Part shown: in pieces, positions 35,306 to 43,982 of the stretch | Numbering within the stretch: the first letter of the stretch is position 1 | Layout: the number at the start of each line of letters is the position of its first letter | Source: JAKJEP01 sp964580995 | Lineage (GTDB): Bacteria; Planctomycetota; Phycisphaerae; Sedimentisphaerales; SM23-30 | Assembly: GCA_964580995.1 (NCBI GenBank) | Contig: CAZOMV010000027.1 | Coordinates: 1 to 55,546, forward strand | Reading direction: 5' to 3' | DNA: 55,546 bases | Position numbers and translations under genes: made by a program | The notes under the pieces: generated by a model | What the model was told of the DNA's origin: nothing | What the model saw: the letters and a program-made list of their open reading frames with translations, nothing else | Databases searched by the model: none

Positions 35306-36463
35306 ATGCAAAAAATGATAAAAAGACTCATGGAAAATCTAATCAGCAGCCGGATGAAGCAATATCCTGCTATAGGTTTGTTGGGACCGCGCCAATGCGG
35401 AAAAACCACGCTGGCAAAGGCCCTGGGAGGGGTATATTTTGACATGGAGACAGATGCAGATCAGATCAAATTGGATAGCCGGTGGCCCGAAATAATTAAC
35501 TCACAAGAAGTTATCATTCTCGATGAAGCACAGACCATACCGGACATTTTCCCTCGCCTTCGTTCCGCTATTGATAAAAATCGCAAACAAACGGGGCGGT
35601 TTATTTTGTTGGGTTCTGTATCACCGGTTTTGATGCGGCAAGTTTCCCAATCCCTGGCCGGCCGGCTCGGACTGGTAGAATTGACACCCTTTTTATTGCA
35701 TGAGCTGCCAAATCAGTCTATTGATGACTTTTGGCTGTACGGCGGCTACCCGGACGGAGGAATCCTCAAACCGGACCAATACTTACATTGGCAAAATGAC
35801 TACTTTACCATGTTAACCCAACGAGATTTACCCCACTGGGGACTTCCCGCCAAACCGGTAACGACCCAACGTCTGCTGAAAATGATTGCCGCAATTCATG
35901 GGCAAAACTGGAATGCCTCCCAAATCGGACAAAGCCTCGGATTAAACTATCAAACCATCAACACCTATTTGGAATATATTCAAGGGTGTTTTCTGGTCCG
36001 TTTACTCGAACCCTACTCCAGCAATATTTCCAAACGACTCAGAAAATCACCGAAAATCTATTGGCGTGATTGCGGACTGCTTCACGCCTTACTGCAGGTC
36101 AGAAACATGGATGACTTGTTCAGCCGGCCCTGGGTGGGCGCCAGCTGGGAAGGCTTTGTAATTGAACAGATCATTAACCACTTGAAAACCTCAGACAAAA
36201 TATTCCATCCGTATTATTTGAGAACCTCGGACCAGTATGAGATCGACCTGATCCTGGATTTCGGCGGTAAACTGTGTTCGATTGAAATAAAATTGACCAG
36301 TTCTCCCGATTCCGAGGATGTCAACCGCTTCAAAAAAGCCGCCGCCCTGATCGGTTCGCACCAGTCCATCATGATTTCCAGAACCAACGAACCGCTTATA
36401 ACCGAAAATTTTATCTCAACCAATCTGCCCGGCGTACTGGAGTATTTATTAAAACACTATTGA
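35306..36463 (+). CDS. AAA-type ATPase with DUF4143-like C-terminal domain
   Basis: A 385-residue ATP-binding protein of the widespread AAA_14/DUF4143 class. Walker A is GPRQCGKTTLAKAL, Walker B is EVIILDEAQ, and a sensor-like segment reads GRFILLGSVSP. A winged-helix-like middle (NASQIGQSLGLNYQTINTYL) follows. The C-terminal part has the nuclease-like signature YEIDLILDFGGKLCSIEIKL. The family is common in accessory regions, and its function is not established. It stands alone: plus strand, 714 nt of AT-rich sequence before it, convergent with glmM after it. It was probably acquired separately. Domain calls are secure; function is unknown. Confidence 0.9.
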   Translation: MQKMIKRLMENLISSRMKQYPAIGLLGPRQCGKTTLAKALGGVYFDMETDADQIKLDSRWPEIINSQEVIILDEAQTIPDIFPRLRSAIDKNRKQTGRFILLGSVSPVLMRQVSQSLAGRLGLVELTPFLLHELPNQSIDDFWLYGGYPDGGILKPDQYLHWQNDYFTMLTQRDLPHWGLPAKPVTTQRLLKMIAAIHGQNWNASQIGQSLGLNYQTINTYLEYIQGCFLVRLLEPYSSNISKRLRKSPKIYWRDCGLLHALLQVRNMDDLFSRPWVGASWEGFVIEQIINHLKTSDKIFHPYYLRTSDQYEIDLILDFGGKLCSIEIKLTSSPDSEDVNRFKKAAALIGSHQSIMISRTNEPLITENFISTNLPGVLEYLLKHY

Positions 36464-36471
36464 ACTTCCGG

Positions 36472-36488
36472 AGAACGGCGGTCGTTCT
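36472..36488. terminator. Short hairpin between convergent genes
   Basis: AGAACG (36472-36477) and CGTTCT (36483-36488) form a perfect 6-bp stem with a 5-nt loop. It sits exactly in the 23-nt gap between the convergent ATPase and phosphomutase genes and touches the latter's stop codon. The position suggests a bidirectional terminator, but there is no T-run. Confidence 0.35.
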
Positions 36489-37866
36489 ACACTTTGATCA
36501 AGCTTTTGACCTGTTCTACGAGTTGGCGGGCGCTTTGGGGGTCCTTTGACTCGGCCATGACCCGCATGATCGGCTCGGTATTGCTGGCTCGCAGTTGGAC
36601 CCAGCCTTGCGGTAAATCGATGCGGATTCCGTCGCGGGTATCGATTTGCAGGTCCGGCTGGGATAGGCTTTCATAGTATTTCCGGACCGCTTCGATGGCA
36701 GGGCCGGTTTTTTCCTGGGGGCATTCAAATTTGGTTTTGATCAGGTGATAGCGGGGGATTTCCTCCACCAGTTGGCTGACGGTCTTGCCGGTCTCGGCCA
36801 GCAGTTGCAGCACTAAAGCCATGCCTACCAGGGAGTTCCGAACCGGCACCACCCGCAGATCGATAATCCCGCCGTTGCCCTCGCCGCCGATTACGCACTG
36901 GCTGGCCGTCATGGCATTGGCCACATGGGCCTCCCCCACGGGCGTGCGGATCACCCGGCAGCCGACCGCGGCGGCGATATCGTCGATCATCCGCGAAGTC
37001 GAAAGATTGGCTGCCGCCGGCCCCTTCTTCTTGCTGAAGATGTACTTCGCCGCCAGGGCCAGGGTATATTCCTCCCCGATATAATTGCCTTTTTCATCGA
37101 TAATCGCCAGCCGGTCGGCGTCCGGGTCCTGGGCAAAACCGATATCCGCGCCATGTTTACTGATAATCGGCCCCAACCCCGCCAGATTCTCGGCTGTCGG
37201 CTCGGGTGTATGGGCGAAAATCCCCGTCGGCCGGTTATTAACATGGATCAGCTCGCAGCCCAGGGCTGAGAGCAAGTGGGCGCTGACCACGCAGCCGGCC
37301 CCGTTAATGCTGTCCAGCACGACCTTAAACCGCCGGGCCGCAATCTGCTTCTTGTCGCAGATCTGCAAAACCGAATCCACATGCACCGCATGGGTCTTGC
37401 TTTCCGTCCGGCAAGTACCCACCCCCAGCGAATCCTGCAGCGCATATTGATTCTCGAAATACAACTGCTGAATCCGGCGGGCATCCTCCGCTGGGTAGGC
37501 GATCCCGTCATCCCGCAGCAGCTTGATCCCGTTCCAGGCCACCGGATTATGCGAAGCCGTTATTACCACCCCGCCGGCACAACCCAGATACCGGACCATC
37601 ATCGCCACCCCCGGCGTGGTGACGATCCCCAGATCGATCACCTCAAAGCCGGCGGCCATCAGGCCCGCACTGACCGCCGCGGTCATCATCATCCCCGACG
37701 GTCGACTGTCGCGGCCGATACAAACCTTCAGCGGGCCGTTGTCCTTCGGATGGCTTGCCCGCAAAAATGTCCCATAGGCCATCCCGTAATTGGCGGCCAC
37801 TACCGGAGTCAGAGACTCCCCAATCACTCCCCGCATACCGCTGATACTGATAATTAATGGTGCCAT
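36487..37866 (-). CDS. glmM: Phosphoglucosamine mutase-like phosphohexomutase
   Basis: An alpha-D-phosphohexomutase of 459 residues. Motifs in order are the opening IISISGMRGVIGESL, the phosphoserine loop VVITASHNPVAWNGIK (catalytic Ser about residue 105), the metal loop AQDPDADRLAI, the sugar loop GGEGNGGII and the phosphate-binding RASNTEPIMRVMAES. GlmM converts glucosamine-6-phosphate to glucosamine-1-phosphate for peptidoglycan and LPS precursors. The GEGNGG loop fits GlmM or related mutases, and a phosphomannomutase reading is possible. I use the ATG at 37866; a GTG two codons earlier is also open. It is 77 nt downstream of dnaA on the same strand. Confidence 0.85.
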   Translation of the reverse strand: MAPLIISISGMRGVIGESLTPVVAANYGMAYGTFLRASHPKDNGPLKVCIGRDSRPSGMMMTAAVSAGLMAAGFEVIDLGIVTTPGVAMMVRYLGCAGGVVITASHNPVAWNGIKLLRDDGIAYPAEDARRIQQLYFENQYALQDSLGVGTCRTESKTHAVHVDSVLQICDKKQIAARRFKVVLDSINGAGCVVSAHLLSALGCELIHVNNRPTGIFAHTPEPTAENLAGLGPIISKHGADIGFAQDPDADRLAIIDEKGNYIGEEYTLALAAKYIFSKKKGPAAANLSTSRMIDDIAAAVGCRVIRTPVGEAHVANAMTASQCVIGGEGNGGIIDLRVVPVRNSLVGMALVLQLLAETGKTVSQLVEEIPRYHLIKTKFECPQEKTGPAIEAVRKYYESLSQPDLQIDTRDGIRIDLPQGWVQLRASNTEPIMRVMAESKDPQSARQLVEQVKSLIKV

Positions 37867-37943
37867 AAACACCTATATATCATTGGACCGCCCCACCGTC
37901 AACCCTGCAAATACAGAAAGAAGGTCGGAAGTGAATGCACAAC

Positions 37944-39356
37944 TTACTTGGCCATCGTCCCTTCCACCTGGTTCAGCAGCGTATCAATGTGTATCTCCCG
38001 CCGGCCCGCCGGAGTCTCCCAGATCACCGGCTTCTCCTGATTTTTCAAATAGGATTCCACCTTCCGGCAGGCCAGGATCACCGTCGCATGGTTTTTATTG
38101 CCCATGAATTTCCCGATCTCCGGAAAGGACATCGGCGTATGCTTCCGCGCGAGGTACATCGCCACCGACCGCGCCAGGCTGATCGTGCGGGTCTTCTTGG
38201 TCGAATGAATATCGGCCGGCGTCAGCCCGAAAAAGGTCGCCACCGACGCCTCAATGTCTGACAGATGCATAATCGGATCGGATCGGCTGATATGATCCTC
38301 CAGCGCTTCCCGGGCAATCGCCAGATTGATCCCCGAGCGGCTCAAGGACGAATACGCCACCACCTTCAGCAGTGCCCCCTCCAGCTCCCGGACATTGGCA
38401 CGCAGATTATCGGCGATATATTCCACGACCGAGTCGGGAACCTCCTTATCGATCTCCCGGGCCCGCTGCTGCAAAATCGCGCAACGCGTGGCAAACTCCG
38501 GCGGCTCAATCTTCACCACCATCCCCGAAATAAACCGGCTGACCAGGCTCTCTGACAACTGACCGATCATCTTGGGATGGGCATCGGAGGCCATCACCAC
38601 CTGCTTACTGGCGCTGTCAATGGCGTTAAACGTATGCAAAAACTCCTCTTGTGTCGCTTTTTTACTGGCCAGAAAATGGATGTCATCAATTACCAACAAA
38701 TCCGTTTGCCGGAACCGATTCCGAAAAGCGTCCAGCTTCCCCATCTTCAAGGCCAGTACAAACTGATTAGTAAATTCCTCACCTGAGACATACGATATGT
38801 TCGCATGGGGCCGGGTCTGATCAATTGCGTTGCAGATCCCTTGCAGCAAATGAGTTTTCCCTAAGCCGCACCCTCCATGGATAAAGAGAGGATTGTAGTG
38901 ACTGCGCGGTTCATGCACGATCGTCTGGGCGGCGTTAAACGCCAATTGGTTGGACGGGCCTACCACATAGTTCTCCAGCTTAAACCGGAAATTTTGCGGC
39001 TTCGACGATGGCTGGCCCTGGCGATGGCGCACATTCGGATTGGTCGTGCGGGATACGCTCTCCGCCTGACTATCCAACTGACGGCGACGCTGACTGCCGA
39101 ATAACTCCGGATCGATGGCGAAGATGACCTTCATGGGCTTCTTCAGCACTTCCGATACCGCCGCGTGAATCTGCGTCGTGAAATGATTTTCGATCCATCC
39201 GCCGATAAACAGATTCGGCACACCGACTTTTACATAATTGCCTTCAATGATTAAACGAGTGGAATTTTTAAACCAGATTTTGTAACGCTGCTGACCCACT
39301 TTCTGGGCAATTACATCATTTATTTTATCGACCAAAGATTGACAGCTTATATCCAC
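37944..39356 (-). CDS. dnaA: Chromosomal replication initiator protein DnaA
   Basis: The initiator that binds DnaA boxes and unwinds oriC, 470 residues. Domain I starts MDISCQSLVDKINDV and a variable linker follows. Domain III has Walker A GGCGLGKTHLL (Lys167) and Walker B LLVIDDIHFLASKKATQEEF. Domain IV has the signature LARSVAMYLARKHTPMSFPE followed by FMGNKNHATVILACRK. The start is a GTG at 39356, with GGAG about six nt upstream; no ATG fits the frame there. The start region itself carries a near-consensus DnaA box (39349-39357), which could serve autoregulation. No dnaN or recF is next to it. A probable oriC lies upstream. Confidence 0.97.
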   Translation of the reverse strand: MDISCQSLVDKINDVIAQKVGQQRYKIWFKNSTRLIIEGNYVKVGVPNLFIGGWIENHFTTQIHAAVSEVLKKPMKVIFAIDPELFGSQRRRQLDSQAESVSRTTNPNVRHRQGQPSSKPQNFRFKLENYVVGPSNQLAFNAAQTIVHEPRSHYNPLFIHGGCGLGKTHLLQGICNAIDQTRPHANISYVSGEEFTNQFVLALKMGKLDAFRNRFRQTDLLVIDDIHFLASKKATQEEFLHTFNAIDSASKQVVMASDAHPKMIGQLSESLVSRFISGMVVKIEPPEFATRCAILQQRAREIDKEVPDSVVEYIADNLRANVRELEGALLKVVAYSSLSRSGINLAIAREALEDHISRSDPIMHLSDIEASVATFFGLTPADIHSTKKTRTISLARSVAMYLARKHTPMSFPEIGKFMGNKNHATVILACRKVESYLKNQEKPVIWETPAGRREIHIDTLLNQVEGTMAK

Positions 39357-39521
39357 ACATCACTCCATAACAAACCGATAGCGTTAAAACTATACCAGTC
39401 CGTACGATTTGAATAGCAACGAATCCACAAAAACCCAGCTAAGAGTTCTGCATTCCCTTCGCTGGACAAGGATCATATTATATCTTATTAAAACACTTGC
39501 AATCAAATTTCCAAACTTTTC

Positions 39522-39530
39522 TTATCCACA
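39522..39530 (+). promoter_or_regulatory. DnaA box, perfect consensus
   Basis: TTATCCACA matches the consensus DnaA box exactly and lies in the gap upstream of dnaA, next to the AT-rich stretch at 39471-39520. Confidence 0.7.
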
Positions 39531-39577
39531 CCCCGCCAAAAAAGAATTGACAACCAGTTACACGAAAAAATATTTTA

Positions 39578-39586
39578 TTCTCCACA
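39578..39586 (+). promoter_or_regulatory. DnaA box, one mismatch
   Basis: TTCTCCACA differs from the consensus at one base and lies between the two perfect boxes. Confidence 0.5.
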
Positions 39587-39610
39587 CGTTTTGCACATCC
39601 TAAACCCCCC

Positions 39611-39619
39611 TGTGGATAA
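39611..39619 (-). promoter_or_regulatory. DnaA box, perfect consensus, inverted
   Basis: TGTGGATAA is the exact reverse complement of the consensus box. It faces the box at 39522-39530 across 80 nt. Confidence 0.7.
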
Positions 39620-39711
39620 CCTGTGAACTTAAAACAAATGATATCTTCGTAACCGATTCATTTCCCTGCTGCTCACCTTTGGATTATATGGAAGGATTTG
39701 CAAACGTTCGG

Positions 39712-40758
39712 TTATTCTTTGCCCCAGCCCGCGTACCGATAATACACCACCTTCCGCAGCATCTCCTGAAAGCCGAACGAACGGTATAGATGATCCGCCC
39801 GCTCATTGCGGCTGTCCACCGCCAGCGTCAAACAGCGGGCACCGGACAAGCGGGCTGACGCAATCGCCTCCCCCAGCAGATATCGGCCCAATCCCTGCTG
39901 GCGATACTCCGGGCATACACCCATATAGGTCAGTTCCATCGTATCCTTCATGCGCAGCGGCATCAGCAGCAGAACCCCCGCCGCCTTGCCGCCGATCAGC
40001 AGCAGCTTCCACCAGCGCGGATCGAACCGGCCGCCCGCTTTGTGACCGCGCAGCGTATCTTCCATGCTGCGAAGCCCTTCCAGTTCCGGACAATCCTGTG
40101 AACCGTCATACGTTCGCAAAATGATTTCCTTGAATAATTCATGATGCTCCGAACGGTAACCAAGCCATTCGGCATCTGACACCCCGGGCAATTCAACGAT
40201 CTTCGATTCACTCAACCGAAACAAATACAACAAATCCGTCAGCCGCCGCAGCCCGCTCCGCCGGCACAAATCCTGCCGCGAACCATCGCCAGGCTCCACC
40301 AGAAGCTGCAAGAGCACGCTCCCCTCTTCAAACGCCCATTGGCACAAACCTTGCAACACCCGCGCCGACAAGGAAAAAAAATCAAGATCTTTTCGCTTCC
40401 GAACCGCCGGCGGCGAACTAAACAGAAAGGCCGTCCCCCCCGCATTTCGCACAAACAAACTCGCATACACCAGCTTGCCGTTCTGCGACAAAACCACCTG
40501 CCGGGTCAGATCGTAATTCTCCTGAACGGCCAATTCCTGAAAATGGTTCACTCGCCGGTTCAGTTCCAGACCATCAATCCCCGGCTCCAGCAGCAACAGC
40601 CGCAGCGACTCGCCGATCTCTGCCGGCTGAATCTTCCGAACCTCCACCCCGGACGAAATAACGGCCTTTTCCTCTATCCCGGAGAGAAAGCCCCTCTCCG
40701 CCGAAAAGGTTTTTCCAACCGAATCAGGCTCTTTGTCAGGAACCTCCGCTAAGCTCAT
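39712..40758 (-). CDS. GNAT-family N-acetyltransferase, probably two-domain
   Basis: A 348-residue acyl-CoA-dependent acetyltransferase. The C-terminal GNAT domain (about 215-345) shows the acetyl-CoA loop YRQQGLGRYLLGEAI, followed by LTLAVDSRNERADHLYRSFG, a classic GNAT ending. The N-terminal 200 residues look like a second, degenerate GNAT fold (LVYASLFVRNAGGTAFLF). The substrate cannot be told; similar double-GNAT proteins include mycothiol-synthase-like enzymes. The ATG at 40758 overlaps the preceding gene by 23 nt and has AGGAAA six nt upstream, so it is translationally linked. It is the last gene of the eight-gene series starting at 51689 and borders oriC. Confidence 0.85.
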   Translation of the reverse strand: MSLAEVPDKEPDSVGKTFSAERGFLSGIEEKAVISSGVEVRKIQPAEIGESLRLLLLEPGIDGLELNRRVNHFQELAVQENYDLTRQVVLSQNGKLVYASLFVRNAGGTAFLFSSPPAVRKRKDLDFFSLSARVLQGLCQWAFEEGSVLLQLLVEPGDGSRQDLCRRSGLRRLTDLLYLFRLSESKIVELPGVSDAEWLGYRSEHHELFKEIILRTYDGSQDCPELEGLRSMEDTLRGHKAGGRFDPRWWKLLLIGGKAAGVLLLMPLRMKDTMELTYMGVCPEYRQQGLGRYLLGEAIASARLSGARCLTLAVDSRNERADHLYRSFGFQEMLRKVVYYRYAGWGKE

Positions 40759-42562
40759 TACCGGTTTCCTTTAACTCTTCCTGCAGAGCGGCTATCACTT
40801 TATCATAGGTTTCCGGCTGCTCAATCTTCAGCCGCTTCAGCAGCAATCCCTTCACATCCGGATCCACCGCCGTATCCATCAAAAAGTTCTTCATCCCCAG
40901 CCATCGCATTTCCGGAAAATCCGGCAGATACAAGCGCTCGCCCGATTCGTTGAATTTCAGCCGGCACAATTTATGCAGCCGCTCCGCATGCCGCTCGTTG
41001 GCTGAGGCCAGGTCGTCGTTCCCGATCGCATAGTCATAATAACTCTGCCGCAGAAACGAATTAATCATATCGTTGGTATTCTTCGGGGCGGTATCCTTCA
41101 CCACCTGCTTCATTTCTTCGGCCACAAAGGCTTCCAGGTCCACCTTGAATTCCGCCTGGTCCGCGAACCGCTCCCGCAGGTAATTGAGATACTGCTGCGC
41201 CCAGGGCTTATAACCGGCCAGGTAAAAACTCATAATCCCCGATTTGGCTAAATTGATCGCTCCGTGCTCCACGCCCTTGGGAATCCGCTCGCCCTTGTCG
41301 ATAAATTCCTGCAAGACATCCTGCGTCGCCTGAAACGCCACCGGAAACATGGTCAAATCCTGGCTGGTAAAAATCCGCATCTCAAATTCTTTTTGCTTTT
41401 CAAAGATCTCCTGGCCCGCCTCCCCGCGGGTGATCCGCGCCACCGGCTGAAAATTATACAACTGCAAATATCCGTAATGGTACATAAACTGCAAACTGTG
41501 ATAGACAATCCGGTGCAGCCGCAGCGCCGGATCCGTCGCCGGCTCGGCAAAACGCAGCCCTTCCACCCCCCAGTATAACGCCATACTGTACGGCAGCCGC
41601 CAGTCCAGGCTCAGCCGCTGGTCACCCTGGCGATAATCCACCGGACCATACTTTATATTCAGATCCAGCATCTTCCGCGGGTCCATCTTCCACTTCCGGC
41701 GCAGTTCCTGCGCCCGCACAAACAGATCCAGATTCCGCAGGAATTTGGTTCCTTTATAATCCGCGATCACCTGATGCAGCGCCGGCGGATAGTCGCCCGG
41801 TTTCATCCGAAACTGAATCAGGCCCTCCCACAGCGCCTTCTCCTGCGAAAAGGCCGGTACCGCCGCCTTGATCTTGCCCACCAGCGCTGCGATATCCGCA
41901 TCCTTTTGCAATTCCTCCCACGAATGAGTTACCCCCGCCAGTGCCGCCAGTTCCTCGTTGGTAATTCGGCTGTCTCTGGCTATATTCTCGCTGTCAATCG
42001 GCGCCAGCAGCGGCATGATATCCGAAGCCAGCCGCAGCTTGTAATAGTAATGGGCATCATCCGAAATCGCCCCGATCTTATGCTCAAAAATCCAGCCCAG
42101 CTTCTCATGCAGCATCGGGCTGCGGGGATTGAACACCAGCGCCTCGTCCCGCAGCAGCTTATACCCCGCCTCCACCCAGTTCCACCGCTCCGGCCAGGTC
42201 GGCATACTCACCGAGATATTGTACGCCATATTGTACGAGCGGTAATCCCACACCGACTGCAAATGCGGCTGGAGAGCACAGATCAGACGCGCCAGATGCA
42301 GCGCGTCAAAATACTGCCCTTCATGCTGCAATTCATCCGCACGGATCCACAGATAATCGATTGCCAGGCTCCGAAACGTGAACAGCGCCACCGTCGGAAT
42401 CCGAAATTCCGCCTGCATCGCCTCATCCTCAAACGGATTGGTAATCGCGATCCGGTACTCCTGCCGCATCCGGTTGATCGGGCCGGTCCGCCAGACCGCC
42501 GTCGCCAGCAGCCCCACTCCCAGCAGAATCAATAAAAAAGATATATATTTATTTCGCTTCAT
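40736..42562 (-). CDS. Uncharacterised membrane-anchored helical protein
   Basis: A protein of 608 residues from the ATG at 42562. A TTG at 42613 would add 17 residues and overlap the permease stop. One N-terminal membrane segment (YISFLLILLGVGLLATAVW) is followed by a large soluble, mostly helical domain without cysteine-rich or enzymatic motifs. Tryptophan/tyrosine-rich segments (LAIDYLWIRADELQHEGQYF; QSVWDYRSYNMAYN) resemble TPR-like helices near 60-170. It lies 43 nt after the ABC permease gene and overlaps the GNAT gene. The family is unrecognised. Co-location suggests it serves as an extracytoplasmic partner of the ABC exporter. Confidence 0.8.
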   Translation of the reverse strand: MKRNKYISFLLILLGVGLLATAVWRTGPINRMRQEYRIAITNPFEDEAMQAEFRIPTVALFTFRSLAIDYLWIRADELQHEGQYFDALHLARLICALQPHLQSVWDYRSYNMAYNISVSMPTWPERWNWVEAGYKLLRDEALVFNPRSPMLHEKLGWIFEHKIGAISDDAHYYYKLRLASDIMPLLAPIDSENIARDSRITNEELAALAGVTHSWEELQKDADIAALVGKIKAAVPAFSQEKALWEGLIQFRMKPGDYPPALHQVIADYKGTKFLRNLDLFVRAQELRRKWKMDPRKMLDLNIKYGPVDYRQGDQRLSLDWRLPYSMALYWGVEGLRFAEPATDPALRLHRIVYHSLQFMYHYGYLQLYNFQPVARITRGEAGQEIFEKQKEFEMRIFTSQDLTMFPVAFQATQDVLQEFIDKGERIPKGVEHGAINLAKSGIMSFYLAGYKPWAQQYLNYLRERFADQAEFKVDLEAFVAEEMKQVVKDTAPKNTNDMINSFLRQSYYDYAIGNDDLASANERHAERLHKLCRLKFNESGERLYLPDFPEMRWLGMKNFLMDTAVDPDVKGLLLKRLKIEQPETYDKVIAALQEELKETGNELSGGS

Positions 42563-42605
42563 TTTTTTATCGCTACATCCGCCTCGGACGGATTCCGGTT
42601 TCCTG

Positions 42606-43982
42606 CTATACAATGACCCGGGCCAATTCCCGAAACTTGAAAATCAAAAATCCGATCAACGCCACCACCGACGCCATCACCAAATCCTTCATCAGCGTAA
42701 GATTATCCCAAAAATACCAGGAAACCACCCTGCCTTTCTCGATCTGGCCCACCGGATTATAATCCGAAATCTGCGGAAACACCGGCAGGATCGCCTTGAT
42801 GACCGGCTTCTGTGCCCGCTCCGCCGTCCCCATCTCCAGGGCGTTGATGATAAAATTGCTCGAGAGCCCGAACAGATACACCATAAACACAAACAACACC
42901 GCCACCGGAAAACTCAGCCACGCCCCCGCGGCGATGCCCCAAACCGACAGAATCAGCAAACTCAAATACATCACCAGCAGCGCCCGCAGAAAATTCGCCT
43001 CAAAGCCGCCGGCCACATATAACACCTCGATCCCCGTATCCGGCGGATAGATAACACTCACCGGATTATTCGAAACCGGATTCCGATACGTTACATACAA
43101 ATCCCCATCCGCTGAGACCTCACTGGCGGGAATCGGAAATTCATGCACCGTCCGGATCGCGTCCCGCCGGGTGTACCACGCCCCGCCCGCCAGCGTCGGA
43201 TCTTCCGGACCAAACTGCCAGATGCCGTCAGTCGCCATACTATCCGGCGTATAGGACACCTCCTGCTTATACCGGATAAACAGGACTCCCTTCTCCTTAT
43301 CGATCGGATGGACCCCGCTGAATTTCCACGTGATCGATCCGCCCGGCTCCACCGCCCCTTTGAGCATCACCAGTTGCTTGCCGACTTCCCGGCTGATGAT
43401 ATTTTTCATGTGCTGAGCCGTTTCCGCATCCGAAATCCCCAGCTCCTGCTTCTTCTGCTCCAAAAGTTTTTGGGTCTCCTTCTCCGTTTCCTCACTCACA
43501 TCCGGCACCGGCGGCTTTACCGAACGACGCGCCACAAAAACCAGTTCCCGCATCTTGGCCTTTTCCAGCTCCGAGTCCGGCTCCGTCCGCTGCAACACCC
43601 GGGCACAACCGTAGATCAACACTCCATTGACCAGGATCAGCAACAAATTCAGCAGCGCCATCCCCAGAAATTTGCCCAGCAAAATCTGTCCCCGGCTCAC
43701 CGGCTTGGTCGTTACCGTGAAAATCTCCTTCCGCTTGATATCCCGGCTGATTCCGGCGATCGCTACAAATATCGTCATCAGCGATAAAAATCCAAACATC
43801 GCCCGCATACTATAACTCAGCAGAAACTTGATCTTCTCATCCGCCATACTCTCCGCCCCGTGCAGCCACAATGCCTGCCCCACCGTATAACCCAATGTCA
43901 CCAGAATGGCAAACCCCAGGAAAAACCGCATCCGCAGCACTTCCCATACCAGATTCCGCGCGATCGCCCAGACTTTTCTCAT
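42606..43982 (-). CDS. ABC-2 type transporter permease with large extracytoplasmic domain
   Basis: A 458-residue membrane subunit of an ABC exporter. The opening RNLVWEVLRMRFFLGFAILV and the second and third segments (AMFGFLSLMTIFVAIAGISR; ILLGKFLGMALLNLLLILV) follow the ABC-2 pattern. The cytoplasmic DIKRKEIFTVTTKPVSRGQI, probably a coupling loop, lies between the last two. Residues about 135-310 form an extracytoplasmic domain with beta character, and the remaining membrane segments are C-terminal. It overlaps the ATPase gene by 4 nt (43979-43982), so the two form one transporter. A similar opening and the phrase TVxSKTVGR/TTKPVSR recur in the plus-strand permease at 52028. Substrate unknown. 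Confidence 0.87.
   Translation of the reverse strand: MRKVWAIARNLVWEVLRMRFFLGFAILVTLGYTVGQALWLHGAESMADEKIKFLLSYSMRAMFGFLSLMTIFVAIAGISRDIKRKEIFTVTTKPVSRGQILLGKFLGMALLNLLLILVNGVLIYGCARVLQRTEPDSELEKAKMRELVFVARRSVKPPVPDVSEETEKETQKLLEQKKQELGISDAETAQHMKNIISREVGKQLVMLKGAVEPGGSITWKFSGVHPIDKEKGVLFIRYKQEVSYTPDSMATDGIWQFGPEDPTLAGGAWYTRRDAIRTVHEFPIPASEVSADGDLYVTYRNPVSNNPVSVIYPPDTGIEVLYVAGGFEANFLRALLVMYLSLLILSVWGIAAGAWLSFPVAVLFVFMVYLFGLSSNFIINALEMGTAERAQKPVIKAILPVFPQISDYNPVGQIEKGRVVSWYFWDNLTLMKDLVMASVVALIGFLIFKFRELARVIV

Larger units (their letters stand above)
39357..39711. other. Putative replication origin (oriC)
   Basis: A 355-nt non-coding, AT-rich gap upstream of dnaA. It holds two perfect DnaA boxes in opposite orientation, TTATCCACA at 39522-39530 and TGTGGATAA at 39611-39619. 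One single-mismatch box, TTCTCCACA, is at 39578-39586, and another is at the dnaA start (39349-39357). An especially AT-rich stretch at about 39471-39520 (ATCATATTATATCTTATTAA) could be the unwinding element. The layout, with clustered boxes beside dnaA, is typical of bacterial origins. Confidence 0.7.

Noticed and set aside
36487..37866. Naming the phosphohexomutase phosphomannomutase/phosphoglucomutase
   Set aside because: The GEGNGG sugar loop and the length fit GlmM at least as well; the sequence alone does not decide, so the uncertainty is stated in the feature.
39421..39429. GAATCCACA as a further DnaA box
   Set aside because: Two mismatches to the consensus; expected by chance in a region of this length.
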